45,605 nucleotides of DNA from NCBI GenBank assembly GCA_023398575.1, contig JAEWSC010000037.1, positions 1-45,605 on the forward strand. The letters are read 5' to 3'. The notes under the pieces are model-generated. The model saw nothing but the letters and a program-made list of their open reading frames with translations. It did no database searches and was not told the DNA's origin. Both the position numbers and the translations under genes were made by a program. The stretch is from Bacillota bacterium (lineage in GTDB: Bacteria > Bacillota > Clostridia > Christensenellales > Aristaeellaceae). Positions 1 through 8,480 of this stretch are shown here, in pieces (the first letter of the stretch is position 1; each line of letters opens with the position of its first letter).

Positions 1-451
1 GTCAGCGTATTGCTTCCGTTTGCTCCAAGGCTAAAGGCTGCCGGTGTCGCCAAACCAGGACCGCTCACTGTAAAGTTGAACGTATCCGTTCCGATATTCG
101 TACCGGTTTTCTTTACTGTCAGCGATGCGCTCTTACGATCATTCTTGAAGGTCACCACATCTGTGGCGTCTTGTCCTGTCGTATCTGTCGCTGCATCCAG
201 CGTTACCTGGGTGCTTATGCCTGTTACATAGGAACCTGTATTTACCTTATACTGCGTCGTATAGTTGTTGTTTGCTGCCTCTGTCACTGTGTACTGCGCA
301 CCAGCCTGCAGACCCGTCATCGTATTGCTTCCGTTTGCTCCAAGGCTAAAGACTGCCGGTGTCGCCAAACCAGGACCGCTCACTGTAAAGTTGAACGTAT
401 CCGTTCCGATATTCGTACCGGTTTTCTTTACTGTCAGCGATGCGCTCTTCA
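1..451 (-). repeat. 315-bp coding tandem repeat in the adhesin gene
   Basis: Bases 1-136 and 316-451 match at 134 of 136 positions (differences at 5/320 and 37/352). One full 315-bp unit (137-451) and part of the next lie in the window. Each unit encodes 105 residues beginning SASLTVKKTGTNIG. The array continues off-window, so the copy number is unknown. Confidence 0.9.
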
Positions 452-3400
452 CCTTATTGGTCACAACAATCTTAATATCAGGATCCCCTACGTGCGTAGC
501 ACCACGAGTAATATTGGTTGTTGTCGAAGTGCCAGTAGTCGGCGTGCCATTATTTATAGATATTGTGGTAGTGAAGTCACTCAAAGTAGAGGATGGCAAC
601 CCGGAAACGTTTGTTTCCTTTATGGTATATGTACCAGGATACCTAAGATCAGTCAGGGTACGTGCATTAACGCTCCCAGATCCCAGCATACCACTGTAGC
701 TGTATGAGTTCGGGTTCGGTTTCGTGAGGCTGATGCCAAATAGACGTTGATCTCCCGTTATGGGGTTTCCATTCCCATCCAAAAGCACCTTCTCCAATTT
801 AAGGAGAATCGGATCAACCGTCGGTACAGGAAAAGTTTTTGTCTGCTGCGCGTTGTTTATATCTGTGTATGTAATACCAGCTGACGCGTTAGTTGGATAT
901 AACTTGCCTTCACCAGTTCCGGATGATGGCGTTGCGTTGAGGATACCATCATTGATCGTCACGCGATATTTCAGTTCCATGTACCTAACCAGTGTACTGC
1001 CTGATACGTTCTTGGTCAACGATCCGTTCCAGGTAATCGTACGATTCGCAGCATCATAAGATGCCGCTCCCCCAGTAGGATCTGTTGTTATAGAGTTGGT
1101 TATAAGGTCGAAGCCTGGGGCTATTACATCTGTGATTGTCGCGTTTCTTACGGCAGCATTGAGAGCACCAGCGATGCCGGTAAAAATTCCAGCCAAGTCA
1201 TCCGCATCATTGGCGCTGTAATAGTTACCACCTGAGGATATTTTAGTCAAAATATAGGGGCCGGTATCTTCGGTGCTTGCACTGCCACTTAAACCCAAAC
1301 CTATTGTATAGATCGTGATGTTATTGTTTTTTGCAACACCCGCCTCGAAAATCGCACTGTTTCCATGATGGTAGTGGTAAGATTCCCTTGGATTAACACC
1401 AGGGGTGGCGTTACGTGTTAAATATCGAATCGTTATAGAGGCGTCTGTGCCTGTATTGTTGCCATAATCAAAAATATCCGTAGAAAGGCCTGTATAATTG
1501 TTCCAATAACGATTATGAGTATTACCATTAATACTCTCTGTACCATGTTGATCGAAGTATGTAGGGTTGGCAGAAACGCTCCCATTATACCTCCAAGGTT
1601 GGGTCAGCGGTTTCAGCGTTGCAGTGTCTTTGAAAGTAAAGCTTCGTGTTGGCTCACCGTCTGACAAAAGGACAATATTCTCAAAATCCCCAGTCACACC
1701 AGCCAAAAGATTGCGCGCTTGGTAAATTGCTGCCTGCGTATTTGTATATTGCGTACCACTTGGCCTTGATATATCGTTAATATCACTTAGCAATGCAGCT
1801 TTCTGAGTATAGTTTTTAAACCCCGATTCCGTTGATGCTCCATTTCCAAACCCTACAACTGCAACAAATATATTCGGGTTTGGATTTTGGGTAGGCATTA
1901 ATGTATTTACAAATGTTACAGCAGCGTTCTTTGCTGCTTGCAGGTTATTGCTTCCCATACTCGTTGACCAGTCGATTACCACCACAGTATAGAGCTTCTT
2001 TGCTGTGGTGTCACGCCCTTCCACCCGCAGGGTAACATCCCAGGTATTTATCATCCCAGAGACTGGCACCGCTGTTTTGTTTATTTTGACCTCTCCGGGA
2101 GTAAAGTCACTGTCTCCGCCACTGCTGCTCACAGATAAGCCACGATCAGCAAGCCAATGAAGGCGATCTTCCAAGGAAGGAATTGATGCTTCGAGCCCAG
2201 TCATCGTATTTTTATATATCATTGCATTGATATAGATTGGATCCGAAAAAACCTCTTCCCTCGGAAGTTCGGCAATCGTGACTAGTACGCGCCATAGATA
2301 ACCAGAATTTTCACGAGTAATGGCCGTTTTATATTCAGCGCCTGTTTCGCCTTCTATGTCACTCCAGGGTTTTTCCCAATCCTCCGTATACTGCCACTGG
2401 AAAGCATACGTCAGGTTTTCATATCCTGTCAAAACAATAGAGTAAGTGACAAACTGTCCTTCCTGCACGGTTCCTTCAATCCCAACGTCAGAACTGACAA
2501 CCGCGCTGCGCTCCTGCGTCAGCAATGCCGCATACGGGAAAACTGCATCCGCCGTAACCGGCTCAGATAAAACTTCCTCACCCGGCGATTCAGCAATTGA
2601 AACACGCACACGCCACAGATAGCCCACATTCTCGCGGACAATATCCGTTTCATATTCTGTTTCAGTTGCCCCTTTGATATCGATCCACGTTTGTCCCAAA
2701 TCGATAGAATACTGCCATTGGACAGAGTGCGTCAGCCCATCATACCCAGTCAGTGCGGCTTTCATCACGACATGCTGTCCTTGCGGGATGTTCACATCTG
2801 CTGTTTCCCCCGAGACAATTGCAACGCTCCGCTCATTAAGCAGCAGTTCCTCAAGCGGTGAGGGTGTTTCTGTCGCAACAGGTTCTTCCGATGCAACGAG
2901 CCCACCTGGTGTGAAGTGCACTTCTTCATCTGCAGGAACTTCTGTCACAATCGGCGCTTCTGTCACAACCGGTGCTTCCGTCACAACCGGCGCTTCTGTC
3001 ACAACCGGCGCTTCTGTCTCTTCAACCCTAAGATTGACATCGAGCAACGCCAACGGCAAATCCGCGTTATTTCCATAAACAGAATATCCACGGTCTTTGC
3101 CGCGCGCGACAAAAGCGGTTGCCTCACCATCTGTAAGGGGAGTCAACTTGTCGGCATCAACAAAGCCGTGCTGTACGCCCTGATCAGTATCAAAATTCAC
3201 AGAAAGCCTGTCGCGGCTTTCATCAATATAGCGACTGTCAACATAAACAATGCTGTCAGCAATCAAGCGAGTGAGAATAATGCCGCTGCGCTCTGAAGTA
3301 TAAACGCGCACATTACCGATTGCTGTCTTGGCATAACCCATCACGAAGGCCGGAATCTCCGCCGCTGTTTTTTCAGCAGGTTCCTGCGCAGGTACTTCCG

Positions 3401-3701
3401 TTGGCGCAACTGTGGGCTCTTCAACAGGCGCTTGTGTAACGGTTTCTACTACAGGCGTATCGGTGGGTGTTTGAACAGGTATCTCCGCAGGTACTTCTGT
3501 CGGTACCTCTGTCGGTGCTTCCGTCGGTACCTCCGCAGGCACTTCTGTCGGCACCGCTTCCACTTGAACGGTTGCCGCAGGCGCATCTTCGCCGGCACGT
3601 GTAAAATCACGCCCAGTGAAGATGCCGGAAGAATCAAAATCCAACAGCATCAAAACCGTAAGAATGATGGATATGACTCTACGCAATTTTTTGTTTTCCA
3701 T
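1..3701 (-). CDS. von Willebrand A-domain surface adhesin, N-terminal part (runs off window)
   Basis: The frame is open from an ATG at 3701 (GGGG 8 bases upstream) to the window edge: 1,233 codons with the C-terminus missing. Seen in order: a short hydrophobic N-terminal segment (residues 9-20) with no clear signal-peptidase site; a Pro/Thr/Glu/Val-rich linker (about 40-100); a region that could be SH3-like (about 110-210); a TEAPVV repeat (about 229-257); two homologous Trp-Gln-Tyr domains of about 100 residues (about 280-500); a vWA domain with the MIDAS motif DWSTS near residue 576 and LSDGEP near 679; a DUF11/isopeptide-like stretch; a SpaA/Cna-B-like domain ending in YTIKETN; then 105-residue tandem repeats starting KSASLTVKKTG. 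This architecture is typical of exported adhesins or pilus-type proteins. An LPXTG or other anchor would lie off-window and cannot be confirmed. Role in surface attachment is inferred from the family. Confidence 0.85.
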   Translation of the reverse strand, partial: MENKKLRRVISIILTVLMLLDFDSSGIFTGRDFTRAGEDAPAATVQVEAVPTEVPAEVPTEAPTEVPTEVPAEIPVQTPTDTPVVETVTQAPVEEPTVAPTEVPAQEPAEKTAAEIPAFVMGYAKTAIGNVRVYTSERSGIILTRLIADSIVYVDSRYIDESRDRLSVNFDTDQGVQHGFVDADKLTPLTDGEATAFVARGKDRGYSVYGNNADLPLALLDVNLRVEETEAPVVTEAPVVTEAPVVTEAPIVTEVPADEEVHFTPGGLVASEEPVATETPSPLEELLLNERSVAIVSGETADVNIPQGQHVVMKAALTGYDGLTHSVQWQYSIDLGQTWIDIKGATETEYETDIVRENVGYLWRVRVSIAESPGEEVLSEPVTADAVFPYAALLTQERSAVVSSDVGIEGTVQEGQFVTYSIVLTGYENLTYAFQWQYTEDWEKPWSDIEGETGAEYKTAITRENSGYLWRVLVTIAELPREEVFSDPIYINAMIYKNTMTGLEASIPSLEDRLHWLADRGLSVSSSGGDSDFTPGEVKINKTAVPVSGMINTWDVTLRVEGRDTTAKKLYTVVVIDWSTSMGSNNLQAAKNAAVTFVNTLMPTQNPNPNIFVAVVGFGNGASTESGFKNYTQKAALLSDINDISRPSGTQYTNTQAAIYQARNLLAGVTGDFENIVLLSDGEPTRSFTFKDTATLKPLTQPWRYNGSVSANPTYFDQHGTESINGNTHNRYWNNYTGLSTDIFDYGNNTGTDASITIRYLTRNATPGVNPRESYHYHHGNSAIFEAGVAKNNNITIYTIGLGLSGSASTEDTGPYILTKISSGGNYYSANDADDLAGIFTGIAGALNAAVRNATITDVIAPGFDLITNSITTDPTGGAASYDAANRTITWNGSLTKNVSGSTLVRYMELKYRVTINDGILNATPSSGTGEGKLYPTNASAGITYTDINNAQQTKTFPVPTVDPILLKLEKVLLDGNGNPITGDQRLFGISLTKPNPNSYSYSGMLGSGSVNARTLTDLRYPGTYTIKETNVSGLPSSTLSDFTTTISINNGTPTTGTSTTTNITRGATHVGDPDIKIVVTNKVKSASLTVKKTGTNIGTDTFNFTVSGPGLATPAVFSLGANGSNTMTGLQAGAQYTVTEAANNNYTTQYKVNTGSYVTGISTQVTLDAATDTTGQDATDVVTFKNDRKSASLTVKKTGTNIGTDTFNFTVSGPGLATPAAFSLGANGSNTL
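2941..3018 (-). repeat. Four 18-bp repeats encoding TEAPVV
   Basis: Four copies of an 18-bp unit (TCTGTCACAACCGGCGCT with minor variants) encode a Thr-Glu-Ala-Pro-Val-Val spacer between the N-terminal region and the Trp-Gln-Tyr domains. A similar Pro-Thr-Glu-Val repeat lies at about 3455-3560. These are length-variable linkers of a surface protein, not a CRISPR array. Confidence 0.8.
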
Positions 3702-4204
3702 GATCAGCACCCCTATTCTCTTTCGCTTCGCTAGTGGTCTGCTGTGTGCAGACGCTGTTCTTTGGTGAACTTAAATGGATTTGGGTGGACAAGAATAACT
3801 TACTTACCATTATATGGAATATGCCTGTTCTACCTCGACGTGTAAGTAATTATACACGTTACATCAATGAAGTACAATAGCAAAATTTTATTATTTCTTT
3901 ATTTTTAGAAGATAATTTGGTAATATCCTGTCGAATTTTGCTCTTGCACCTTGCCATGAGAATGCACACCTGTTCGTTACTTATACATCGCAACATGCAT
4001 GCTTACCCATTATGTATATAGATTTATCATGAATCGACAGCAACCGTTCTGATTTCGTTCGACATATTCCATACCTGCATTTCTAGCATTTATGATACTT
4101 ACTATAAAACCCTTTTTTGATTGCTTCAAATTTTCGTAATATCTTTTCCTGCTGTTTTACAACAGGTGCTTTTTTAATACCCACTTTTTTTCCGTTTGAC
4201 ACAC
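3702..4204. other. AT-rich intergenic region upstream of the adhesin gene
   Basis: About 500 bases with no credible gene on either strand. It holds the adhesin promoter and an overlapping inverted repeat (3839-3877). A weak hairpin CTGTT/AACAG followed by T6 near 4152-4176 could end a plus-strand transcript, but no source for one is visible. I see nothing else. Confidence 0.6.
3839..3877 (-). promoter_or_regulatory. Adhesin promoter with inverted repeat over the -10
   Basis: Read on the minus strand, a perfect TATAAT (3849-3854) lies 17 bases from a weak -35 TTGTAC (3872-3877). The inverted repeat CGTGTA...TACACG (3839-3844 and 3853-3858) overlaps the -10, as an operator would. The 5' leader to the ATG at 3701 would be about 140 bases. 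The promoter is predicted from sequence only. Confidence 0.5.
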
Positions 4205-4230
4205 AAAAAAAGCCCCCTTTAAAAGGGAGC
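4205..4230 (-). terminator. Terminator after the ECF S-component gene
   Basis: On the minus strand the stem GCTCCCTTT/AAAGGGGGC (one T-G pair) is followed by seven T. It lies 19 bases past the stop codon of the ECF gene. Confidence 0.85.
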
Positions 4231-4248
4231 ATATGATCGAACATTGAA

Positions 4249-4737
4249 TCAGATTAATTTCTTTAAATGCGGCAAATATATGCTAAAGGCCATCCCCAGT
4301 ACTACGCCTGCTGCGCTCTGCAAAAGATTTGGTCCAATAGTAGTTAATGCTAGACCCCAGTTAGAGATAATGATTTCGTAAGCAAAGTAGCCGCCGACCA
4401 TGATAACCTCTGCCAGTGCAAAAGCCAGAAGATTTCTGATATGTTTGCCTGAGCGAAACAGAAGCGCAGCCACAAGCCCCATCAATGCCTTTATAATCAA
4501 AGTTGCTGGTATATACGCAGAAGCGCCTACCAAAAGATCGGCAAGCACAGACCCGATAGAAGCAATCACGGCGGCATAATTCCCAAGAAGCATGGAAGAT
4601 AAAAAAATGACGCCATCTCCCAGATGAACATAACCTACGCCAAGCGGAAGAAGAACTTTCAACTGCCAGGTTGCCAAAAGAACCAAGCAAGACAACAATC
4701 CGCCCAACGCCATTCGTTTGACACGCTCATCCCGCAT
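4249..4737 (-). CDS. ECF transporter S component (substrate-binding membrane subunit)
   Basis: A protein of 162 residues with five or six hydrophobic segments. Its opening RMALGGLLSCLVLLATW, a GVGYVHLGDGVIFLSSMLLG segment and the C-terminal PNLLQSAAGVVLGM pattern resemble the ECF-type riboflavin/vitamin S-component family (PF07155 type). Such proteins bind a vitamin or other micronutrient in the membrane and share an energising EcfT/EcfA module, which is not encoded here. The substrate cannot be told. The ATG at 4737 is preferred because AAGAAGG lies 10 bases upstream; the in-frame GTG at 4746 is only one base from that site. No riboswitch is evident in the short upstream gap. Confidence 0.75.
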   Translation of the reverse strand: MRDERVKRMALGGLLSCLVLLATWQLKVLLPLGVGYVHLGDGVIFLSSMLLGNYAAVIASIGSVLADLLVGASAYIPATLIIKALMGLVAALLFRSGKHIRNLLAFALAEVIMVGGYFAYEIIISNWGLALTTIGPNLLQSAAGVVLGMAFSIYLPHLKKLI

Positions 4738-4809
4738 AATTACCACACCTTCTTGGCAGCTACAGATTCACAAATACAAAGAAACCATTTATTTATTTAT
4801 TGGTTGATA

Positions 4810-5295
4810 TTACTTCATTTGATCTTCAATGGCTGCAAGGTGTGCTTGTTCTTCCCTAGCAATGGCCAAAAAAGCATCTCTCACATCTTCCCGCTCGCAG
4901 TTTTGCGCAAACTCCTCATAGCAGCATACCGCCGTAGCCTCACTATCCCGGGCAAAGGCCAACAGCGCTTCCATACTACTAAGAGCGCCTTCTCTCTGCG
5001 CTTGCATCAATCCGCCTGGAAACAAAATCTGAGCGGCGTAAGATTTAAGCAGTATCTGTTGCTCCTGGTCGGTTGCTTCAATAGAAGCGTTGCCCATCTT
5101 TGCAAATTTCGCCAAATGCATGGTTTCATCACCATGCAGCCGGCTGAGCATTGCTTTTAAAGCGGGGTCATGACATAACATCAGACCCCGCTCATAGACA
5201 CGGATGGCGCGCCTTTCCATTTCACAGGCGATATACAAGACTTCCTGCTCTGATTTTATCTGCAGAGAGCTTTTCACACTGCACATGTTTTGCAC
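4810..5295 (-). CDS. Ferritin-like / rubrerythrin-family di-iron protein
   Basis: 161 residues, nearly all helical. Two carboxylate-rich helix pairs carry the di-iron signature: E25/E27 in CEMERR, E57-x2-H60 (DETMH), E119 (DSEAT) and E149-x2-H152 (EEQAH). There is no rubredoxin-like C-terminal Cys motif, so this is a bare ferritin-like domain. The family handles iron or peroxide in anaerobes; the exact substrate is unknown. The GTG start at 5295 has AGGAGG five bases upstream. The upstream gap contains a run of DnaA-like boxes (5288-5391), the first of which overlaps the start. A DUF1858 protein gene follows upstream on the same strand. Confidence 0.8.
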   Translation of the reverse strand: MQNMCSVKSSLQIKSEQEVLYIACEMERRAIRVYERGLMLCHDPALKAMLSRLHGDETMHLAKFAKMGNASIEATDQEQQILLKSYAAQILFPGGLMQAQREGALSSMEALLAFARDSEATAVCCYEEFAQNCEREDVRDAFLAIAREEQAHLAAIEDQMK

Positions 5296-5391
5296 AAGCG
5301 CCTCCTGTTTTACACATGTTTATCCACAATTTCATGCGGATATCTGCTTTTTATGTCTGATTTTCCGTTGAGATAACTTGTGTTATCCACA
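5288..5391 (+). other. Cluster of four DnaA-box-like 9-mers
   Basis: Same-orientation 9-mers TTTTGCACA (5288-5296), TTTTACACA (5308-5316), TTATCCACA (5320-5328) and TTATCCACA (5383-5391). The last two are perfect matches to the DnaA-box consensus. The cluster fills the gap upstream of the ferritin-like gene. It could be part of a bipartite origin, a DnaA-titration site or a DnaA-regulated promoter. The function is inferred. Confidence 0.5.
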
Positions 5392-5397
5392 AGTTAT
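5373..5397. repeat. 10-bp perfect inverted repeat with a DnaA box at its centre
   Basis: ATAACTTGTG (5373-5382) and CACAAGTTAT (5388-5397) flank a five-base loop. The perfect TTATCCACA spans loop and right arm, and the right arm overlaps the stop codon of the DUF1858 gene. No T-run follows on either strand, so it is unlikely to be an ordinary intrinsic terminator. Confidence 0.7.
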
Positions 5398-5600
5398 ACC
5401 TTTTGCTCTTCCAGATAGGCATTGAGCTGATCTACCAACTCATCAGCATTGCTGCCATGTACTGCGCAGGCTTCTTCCAGGCTTTCCATAGCGGATGCCG
5501 GGCAGCCCAGGCAGTGCATGCCAAACTCCATCAAAATGCGGGCCGTGCCGCGGTTCACGCGAAGTACTTCGCCGATTGTCATTGTTTTGCTGACAGACAT
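5394..5600 (-). CDS. DUF1858 domain redox protein
   Basis: 68 residues beginning MSVSKTMTIGEVLRVNRGTA. The features are the IGEVL...ILMEFGMHCLGCPAS signature of the DUF1858 / hybrid-cluster-protein-associated disulfide domain family, with a CxxC pair (HCLGCP) at the start of a helix. The family is thought to be redox active and is common in anaerobes; no partner is fixed by this context. The ATG at 5600 has GAGG eight bases upstream. The longer frame to 5639 lacks a ribosome binding site. Confidence 0.8.
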   Translation of the reverse strand: MSVSKTMTIGEVLRVNRGTARILMEFGMHCLGCPASAMESLEEACAVHGSNADELVDQLNAYLEEQKV

Positions 5601-5792
5601 GGGATAATCCTCACTTCTTTCTATTTCATCGGACGTCAAATGGCGGCGTCCGGCACAATTATCTTACCCCAAAGCGTAAGGAATGTCAACGAAAGTGGCC
5701 TGTGGCAAAAAATCGCACCGGAAGCAGGCATTTCTAGCCCAGCCCCCGATGCGTTGGGATCCATTTAGAAACAGAAAAAAATGATCGACTAC

Positions 5793-6161
5793 TTACCTCT
5801 TGGGTACAATCTCCAGCCAGTACCCGTCGGGATCGGCTATAAAATAGATACCCATGCCCTTGTTCTCAAAGCAAATGCAGCCCATTTTTTCATGCAGGGT
5901 ATGCGCGGCTTCCATATCTTCCGTGACAAACGCCAAGTGGAATTCGGCCTCGCCAAGGTCATAAGGCGTCTCACGGTCACGCAGCCAAGTCAGCTCCAGC
6001 TGAAAATGACCCGCCGCATCTTCCATGAATACCAGCTTAAACGAACCATCTGAGGCCACTTTTTCACGAGCAACCTTCAATCCCAGTGCTTCCTGATAAA
6101 AGGACACACTTTTTTCTAAATCCAGTACGTTAAAATTCTGATGAGCAAATGTAAATGCCAT
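5793..6161 (-). CDS. gloA: Lactoylglutathione lyase / glyoxalase I family protein
   Basis: 122 residues with the two beta-alpha-beta-beta-beta modules of the vicinal oxygen chelate fold. All four metal ligands of glyoxalase I are at the expected places: H7, E56 (FQLEL), H75 (EFHLAF) and E117 (YWLEIV). The enzyme would convert the hemithioacetal of methylglyoxal to an S-lactoyl thiol. Clostridia often lack glutathione, so the thiol cofactor is uncertain. The start is fixed by AAGGAGGAGACTT before the ATG. It lies 17 bases downstream of the metal-dependent hydrolase gene, on the same strand. Confidence 0.85.
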   Translation of the reverse strand: MAFTFAHQNFNVLDLEKSVSFYQEALGLKVAREKVASDGSFKLVFMEDAAGHFQLELTWLRDRETPYDLGEAEFHLAFVTEDMEAAHTLHEKMGCICFENKGMGIYFIADPDGYWLEIVPKR

Positions 6162-6178
6162 AAGTCTCCTCCTTCACG

Positions 6179-7087
6179 TCACTCGTCCAGAGATACAGGA
6201 AGGTCAGTATCAGCAAAGGGATCATTTCGGTCATATGCTTCCAACGTCACATGCGATGAAGGTGTAATATCATCGATGGACTTTGGTTTTCCCTCTTCTG
6301 CAATTTTCTTTTCGTCCTTTTTCTCTGCCGGAGGCTCTACAATATGCAGAATAATTGATGTATCGGAAAAGGTTAGTTTCGCGTATTCGCCTGGTTTTGT
6401 CATGGCCACCACTTCAGTCGTTTTGCACTTGGCCCGGCGAGCAAAATCCACCGCCACCTCTGCGCGACCCTGCCAATGCATGGGAATGAACAAGCGAGGC
6501 TTAACAGAAAGGATAAAGTAATTGGCGCCGGCGTCAAACATTGCCCCCATTCTGGGATCTACAGGGAACATACAAATGTCAATGCGTTGGCCAACCAGCG
6601 GCTTCACCGCCTCGTCAAACGCCTTCTCTGCCGCTTCTATTTCTCGCAGCGTACTTTCTTCCCGCCAGTGCCACAGGTTCAGATCGCCAGCATGAAAGAT
6701 TCGTAAGCCTCCAATATCCACCAGGTAGGACACACCCATATCTGTAGACCCATAGGCCGTTACACGCACGCCAGGGGCAAGCAGCAGGCTGTCGCCCGGC
6801 GCCAAGCGCTTACCCCGGATGCCGATAGGTGTGTCGTTGGCTACAATATATGTAATCGGATTCCCTTCCAACCAGGTGTAGATCACCTGATCCAGATGGT
6901 CAGGATGAGCATGCGTCACGAATACAAACACCTGGGAATACGCCTTAAAGCTATCCGCCGTCAGTTTCGCGATGGCCGGAAGCTCCTTCTTTTCACCTTC
7001 CCAGTAGTCAAACACCAGCAGCGTGTTGTCCACCTGTACAGAAAAACCACTATGGTGATGATAGGTAACCGAAGCATGCAGCTCCAT
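6179..7087 (-). CDS. MBL-fold metal-dependent hydrolase (UlaG-like)
   Basis: 302 residues. The metal motif H-x-H-x-D-H is T-HAHPDHLD with H59, H61, D63 and H64; a later HAGDLNLWHW supplies further ligands and IPMHWQG the C-terminal histidine. The N-terminal TYHHHSGFSVQVDNTLLVFD is typical of the UlaG-like, Zn-dependent beta-lactamase superfamily hydrolases. The last 60 residues are Lys/Glu-rich and look disordered. The substrate is unknown. The ATG at 7087 is chosen because GAGAGGGGGC precedes it; the frame could extend to 7153 but with no binding site. Confidence 0.8.
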   Translation of the reverse strand: MELHASVTYHHHSGFSVQVDNTLLVFDYWEGEKKELPAIAKLTADSFKAYSQVFVFVTHAHPDHLDQVIYTWLEGNPITYIVANDTPIGIRGKRLAPGDSLLLAPGVRVTAYGSTDMGVSYLVDIGGLRIFHAGDLNLWHWREESTLREIEAAEKAFDEAVKPLVGQRIDICMFPVDPRMGAMFDAGANYFILSVKPRLFIPMHWQGRAEVAVDFARRAKCKTTEVVAMTKPGEYAKLTFSDTSIILHIVEPPAEKKDEKKIAEEGKPKSIDDITPSSHVTLEAYDRNDPFADTDLPVSLDE

Positions 7088-7228
7088 ACACGCGCCCCCT
7101 CTCTTGTACAGCCTTTTCTCTATTTTGTCACACATCTCCCAAACTGTCAACAAAAGGCGTATAATTCGTAATACTTACTCCCTTTTTTCGTCACTTATCT
7201 CAACTAATTAACTAATATTCACCACTTT

Positions 7229-8455
7229 TTACGATTTTTCAAAGCTTTCTGTCAAAATTTTCCCCTGTGTTCCATCCATCCTGTAGCCAATGGCATGCAT
7301 CAGCGTTGGCGCAATATCTTCCATATTTGCTGTTACGAGCCGCACTCCCTGTTGAATACCTGGTCCGGCAATCATGAATAGACATTTTGCCGCCGGATGC
7401 CACGGCCCAAACCCATGGGTTGCCATTTCATGCTTTTCATTGGCATAGCCATCCATAAAGGCCACTCCCGGCGCTGCCTCCACAGCCAGATAGATATCCC
7501 GCCCAGCCCCCATTTGAGCAAGCTCGGCTGCGCCGTAAACGCCGTCTATCCTCAGCATCTTTTGGTTTTCTTCCAAAAACCTGCGGACACTCCCGCAGTA
7601 CTTCTGGGCATCCTTTAAGAAATGGATATAAGCACCCATTCCTGATGATTGCGTCCGGCATACATGAGCAAAACCCGCTTTTGCGATAGCTTGGTCTAAG
7701 GATACATATTCGTTAATATCCGCCAGGCCGTGATCGCTGACAATGGCTACAATGGTTTCCTTGCCAAGCCTCATTTTGTCCAGTGCCGTTAAAACCAAGC
7801 CTACGCGCCGGTCCAGGCGGCGGATTGCCTCCATCGCTTCAAAGCTGTTTACGCCGTGGTGATGGCGCATTTCATCGCAGTCTACCAGATGCAGCGTCAG
7901 TAACTCCGGCGGCCGTCTGCTTTGAAGCAAAGATGCTGCAAGTATGGTGGCATAGTCGTCCAGATCCGGCTGATGAATGCTCTTGCGCTGCCTTCCGTAT
8001 TTCAATTCCGTGTTGATAATCCAGGGGGCAGTGCCATAGCGCAGCATTTTCAGGGTCTGATTCTCTCCGGGCAAGGCCAGCACCTCGGGAAAATTCCAGC
8101 GGATGTATTTGCTTTTCCCGGTAACGGGCCAAAGGATAGAAGCCACTTTGCCGCCATGATCGTGTACCAATTGATGAATGGTTGGTTTCTTTATATCATC
8201 AGCATCCCAATACCAGGGTTTTCTCTCCGGCGGGATGGAAGGTGTAAAAGGCTGATTATGTGCAATACCGTGATCCTTGGGCAAACAGCCTGTCAGTATC
8301 GTGGCATGCGCAGGGTATGTCAAAGCCGGATAAACTGTCTGCACATTGGTGCATATCGTTCCACGGCGGATCAGCGCGCCTATATAGGGCAGCTTTTCCA
8401 AACTTGATATATCCTTTTCCCATAGCCCATCCAGGGAAATGAGTAAAAGGCGCAT
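7229..8455 (-). CDS. Type I phosphodiesterase / nucleotide pyrophosphatase family protein
   Basis: 408 residues of the alkaline-phosphatase superfamily (PF01663). Visible active-site elements are D9 (ISLDG), nucleophile T46 in PALTYPAHATILTG, DCDEMRHHHG, SDHGLADI and THGFGPWH, which together supply the two-metal ligand set. There is no signal peptide, so it probably acts in the cytoplasm on a phosphodiester or phosphate ester. The substrate is unknown. The ATG follows AAAGGAGAACCCC. It starts 25 bases after the PHP phosphatase gene, so the two are probably one transcript. Confidence 0.85.
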   Translation of the reverse strand: MRLLLISLDGLWEKDISSLEKLPYIGALIRRGTICTNVQTVYPALTYPAHATILTGCLPKDHGIAHNQPFTPSIPPERKPWYWDADDIKKPTIHQLVHDHGGKVASILWPVTGKSKYIRWNFPEVLALPGENQTLKMLRYGTAPWIINTELKYGRQRKSIHQPDLDDYATILAASLLQSRRPPELLTLHLVDCDEMRHHHGVNSFEAMEAIRRLDRRVGLVLTALDKMRLGKETIVAIVSDHGLADINEYVSLDQAIAKAGFAHVCRTQSSGMGAYIHFLKDAQKYCGSVRRFLEENQKMLRIDGVYGAAELAQMGAGRDIYLAVEAAPGVAFMDGYANEKHEMATHGFGPWHPAAKCLFMIAGPGIQQGVRLVTANMEDIAPTLMHAIGYRMDGTQGKILTESFEKS

Positions 8456-8480
8456 GGGGTTCTCCTTTCATAGTGGTTGA

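Noticed and set aside
2941..3018. Short regular repeats that might suggest a CRISPR array
   Set aside because: They are contiguous, in frame and encode TEAPVV in the adhesin; there are no spacers and no cas genes.
4148..4180. Hairpin with T-run on the plus strand
   Set aside because: The stem is short (five pairs) and no plus-strand gene or promoter precedes it.
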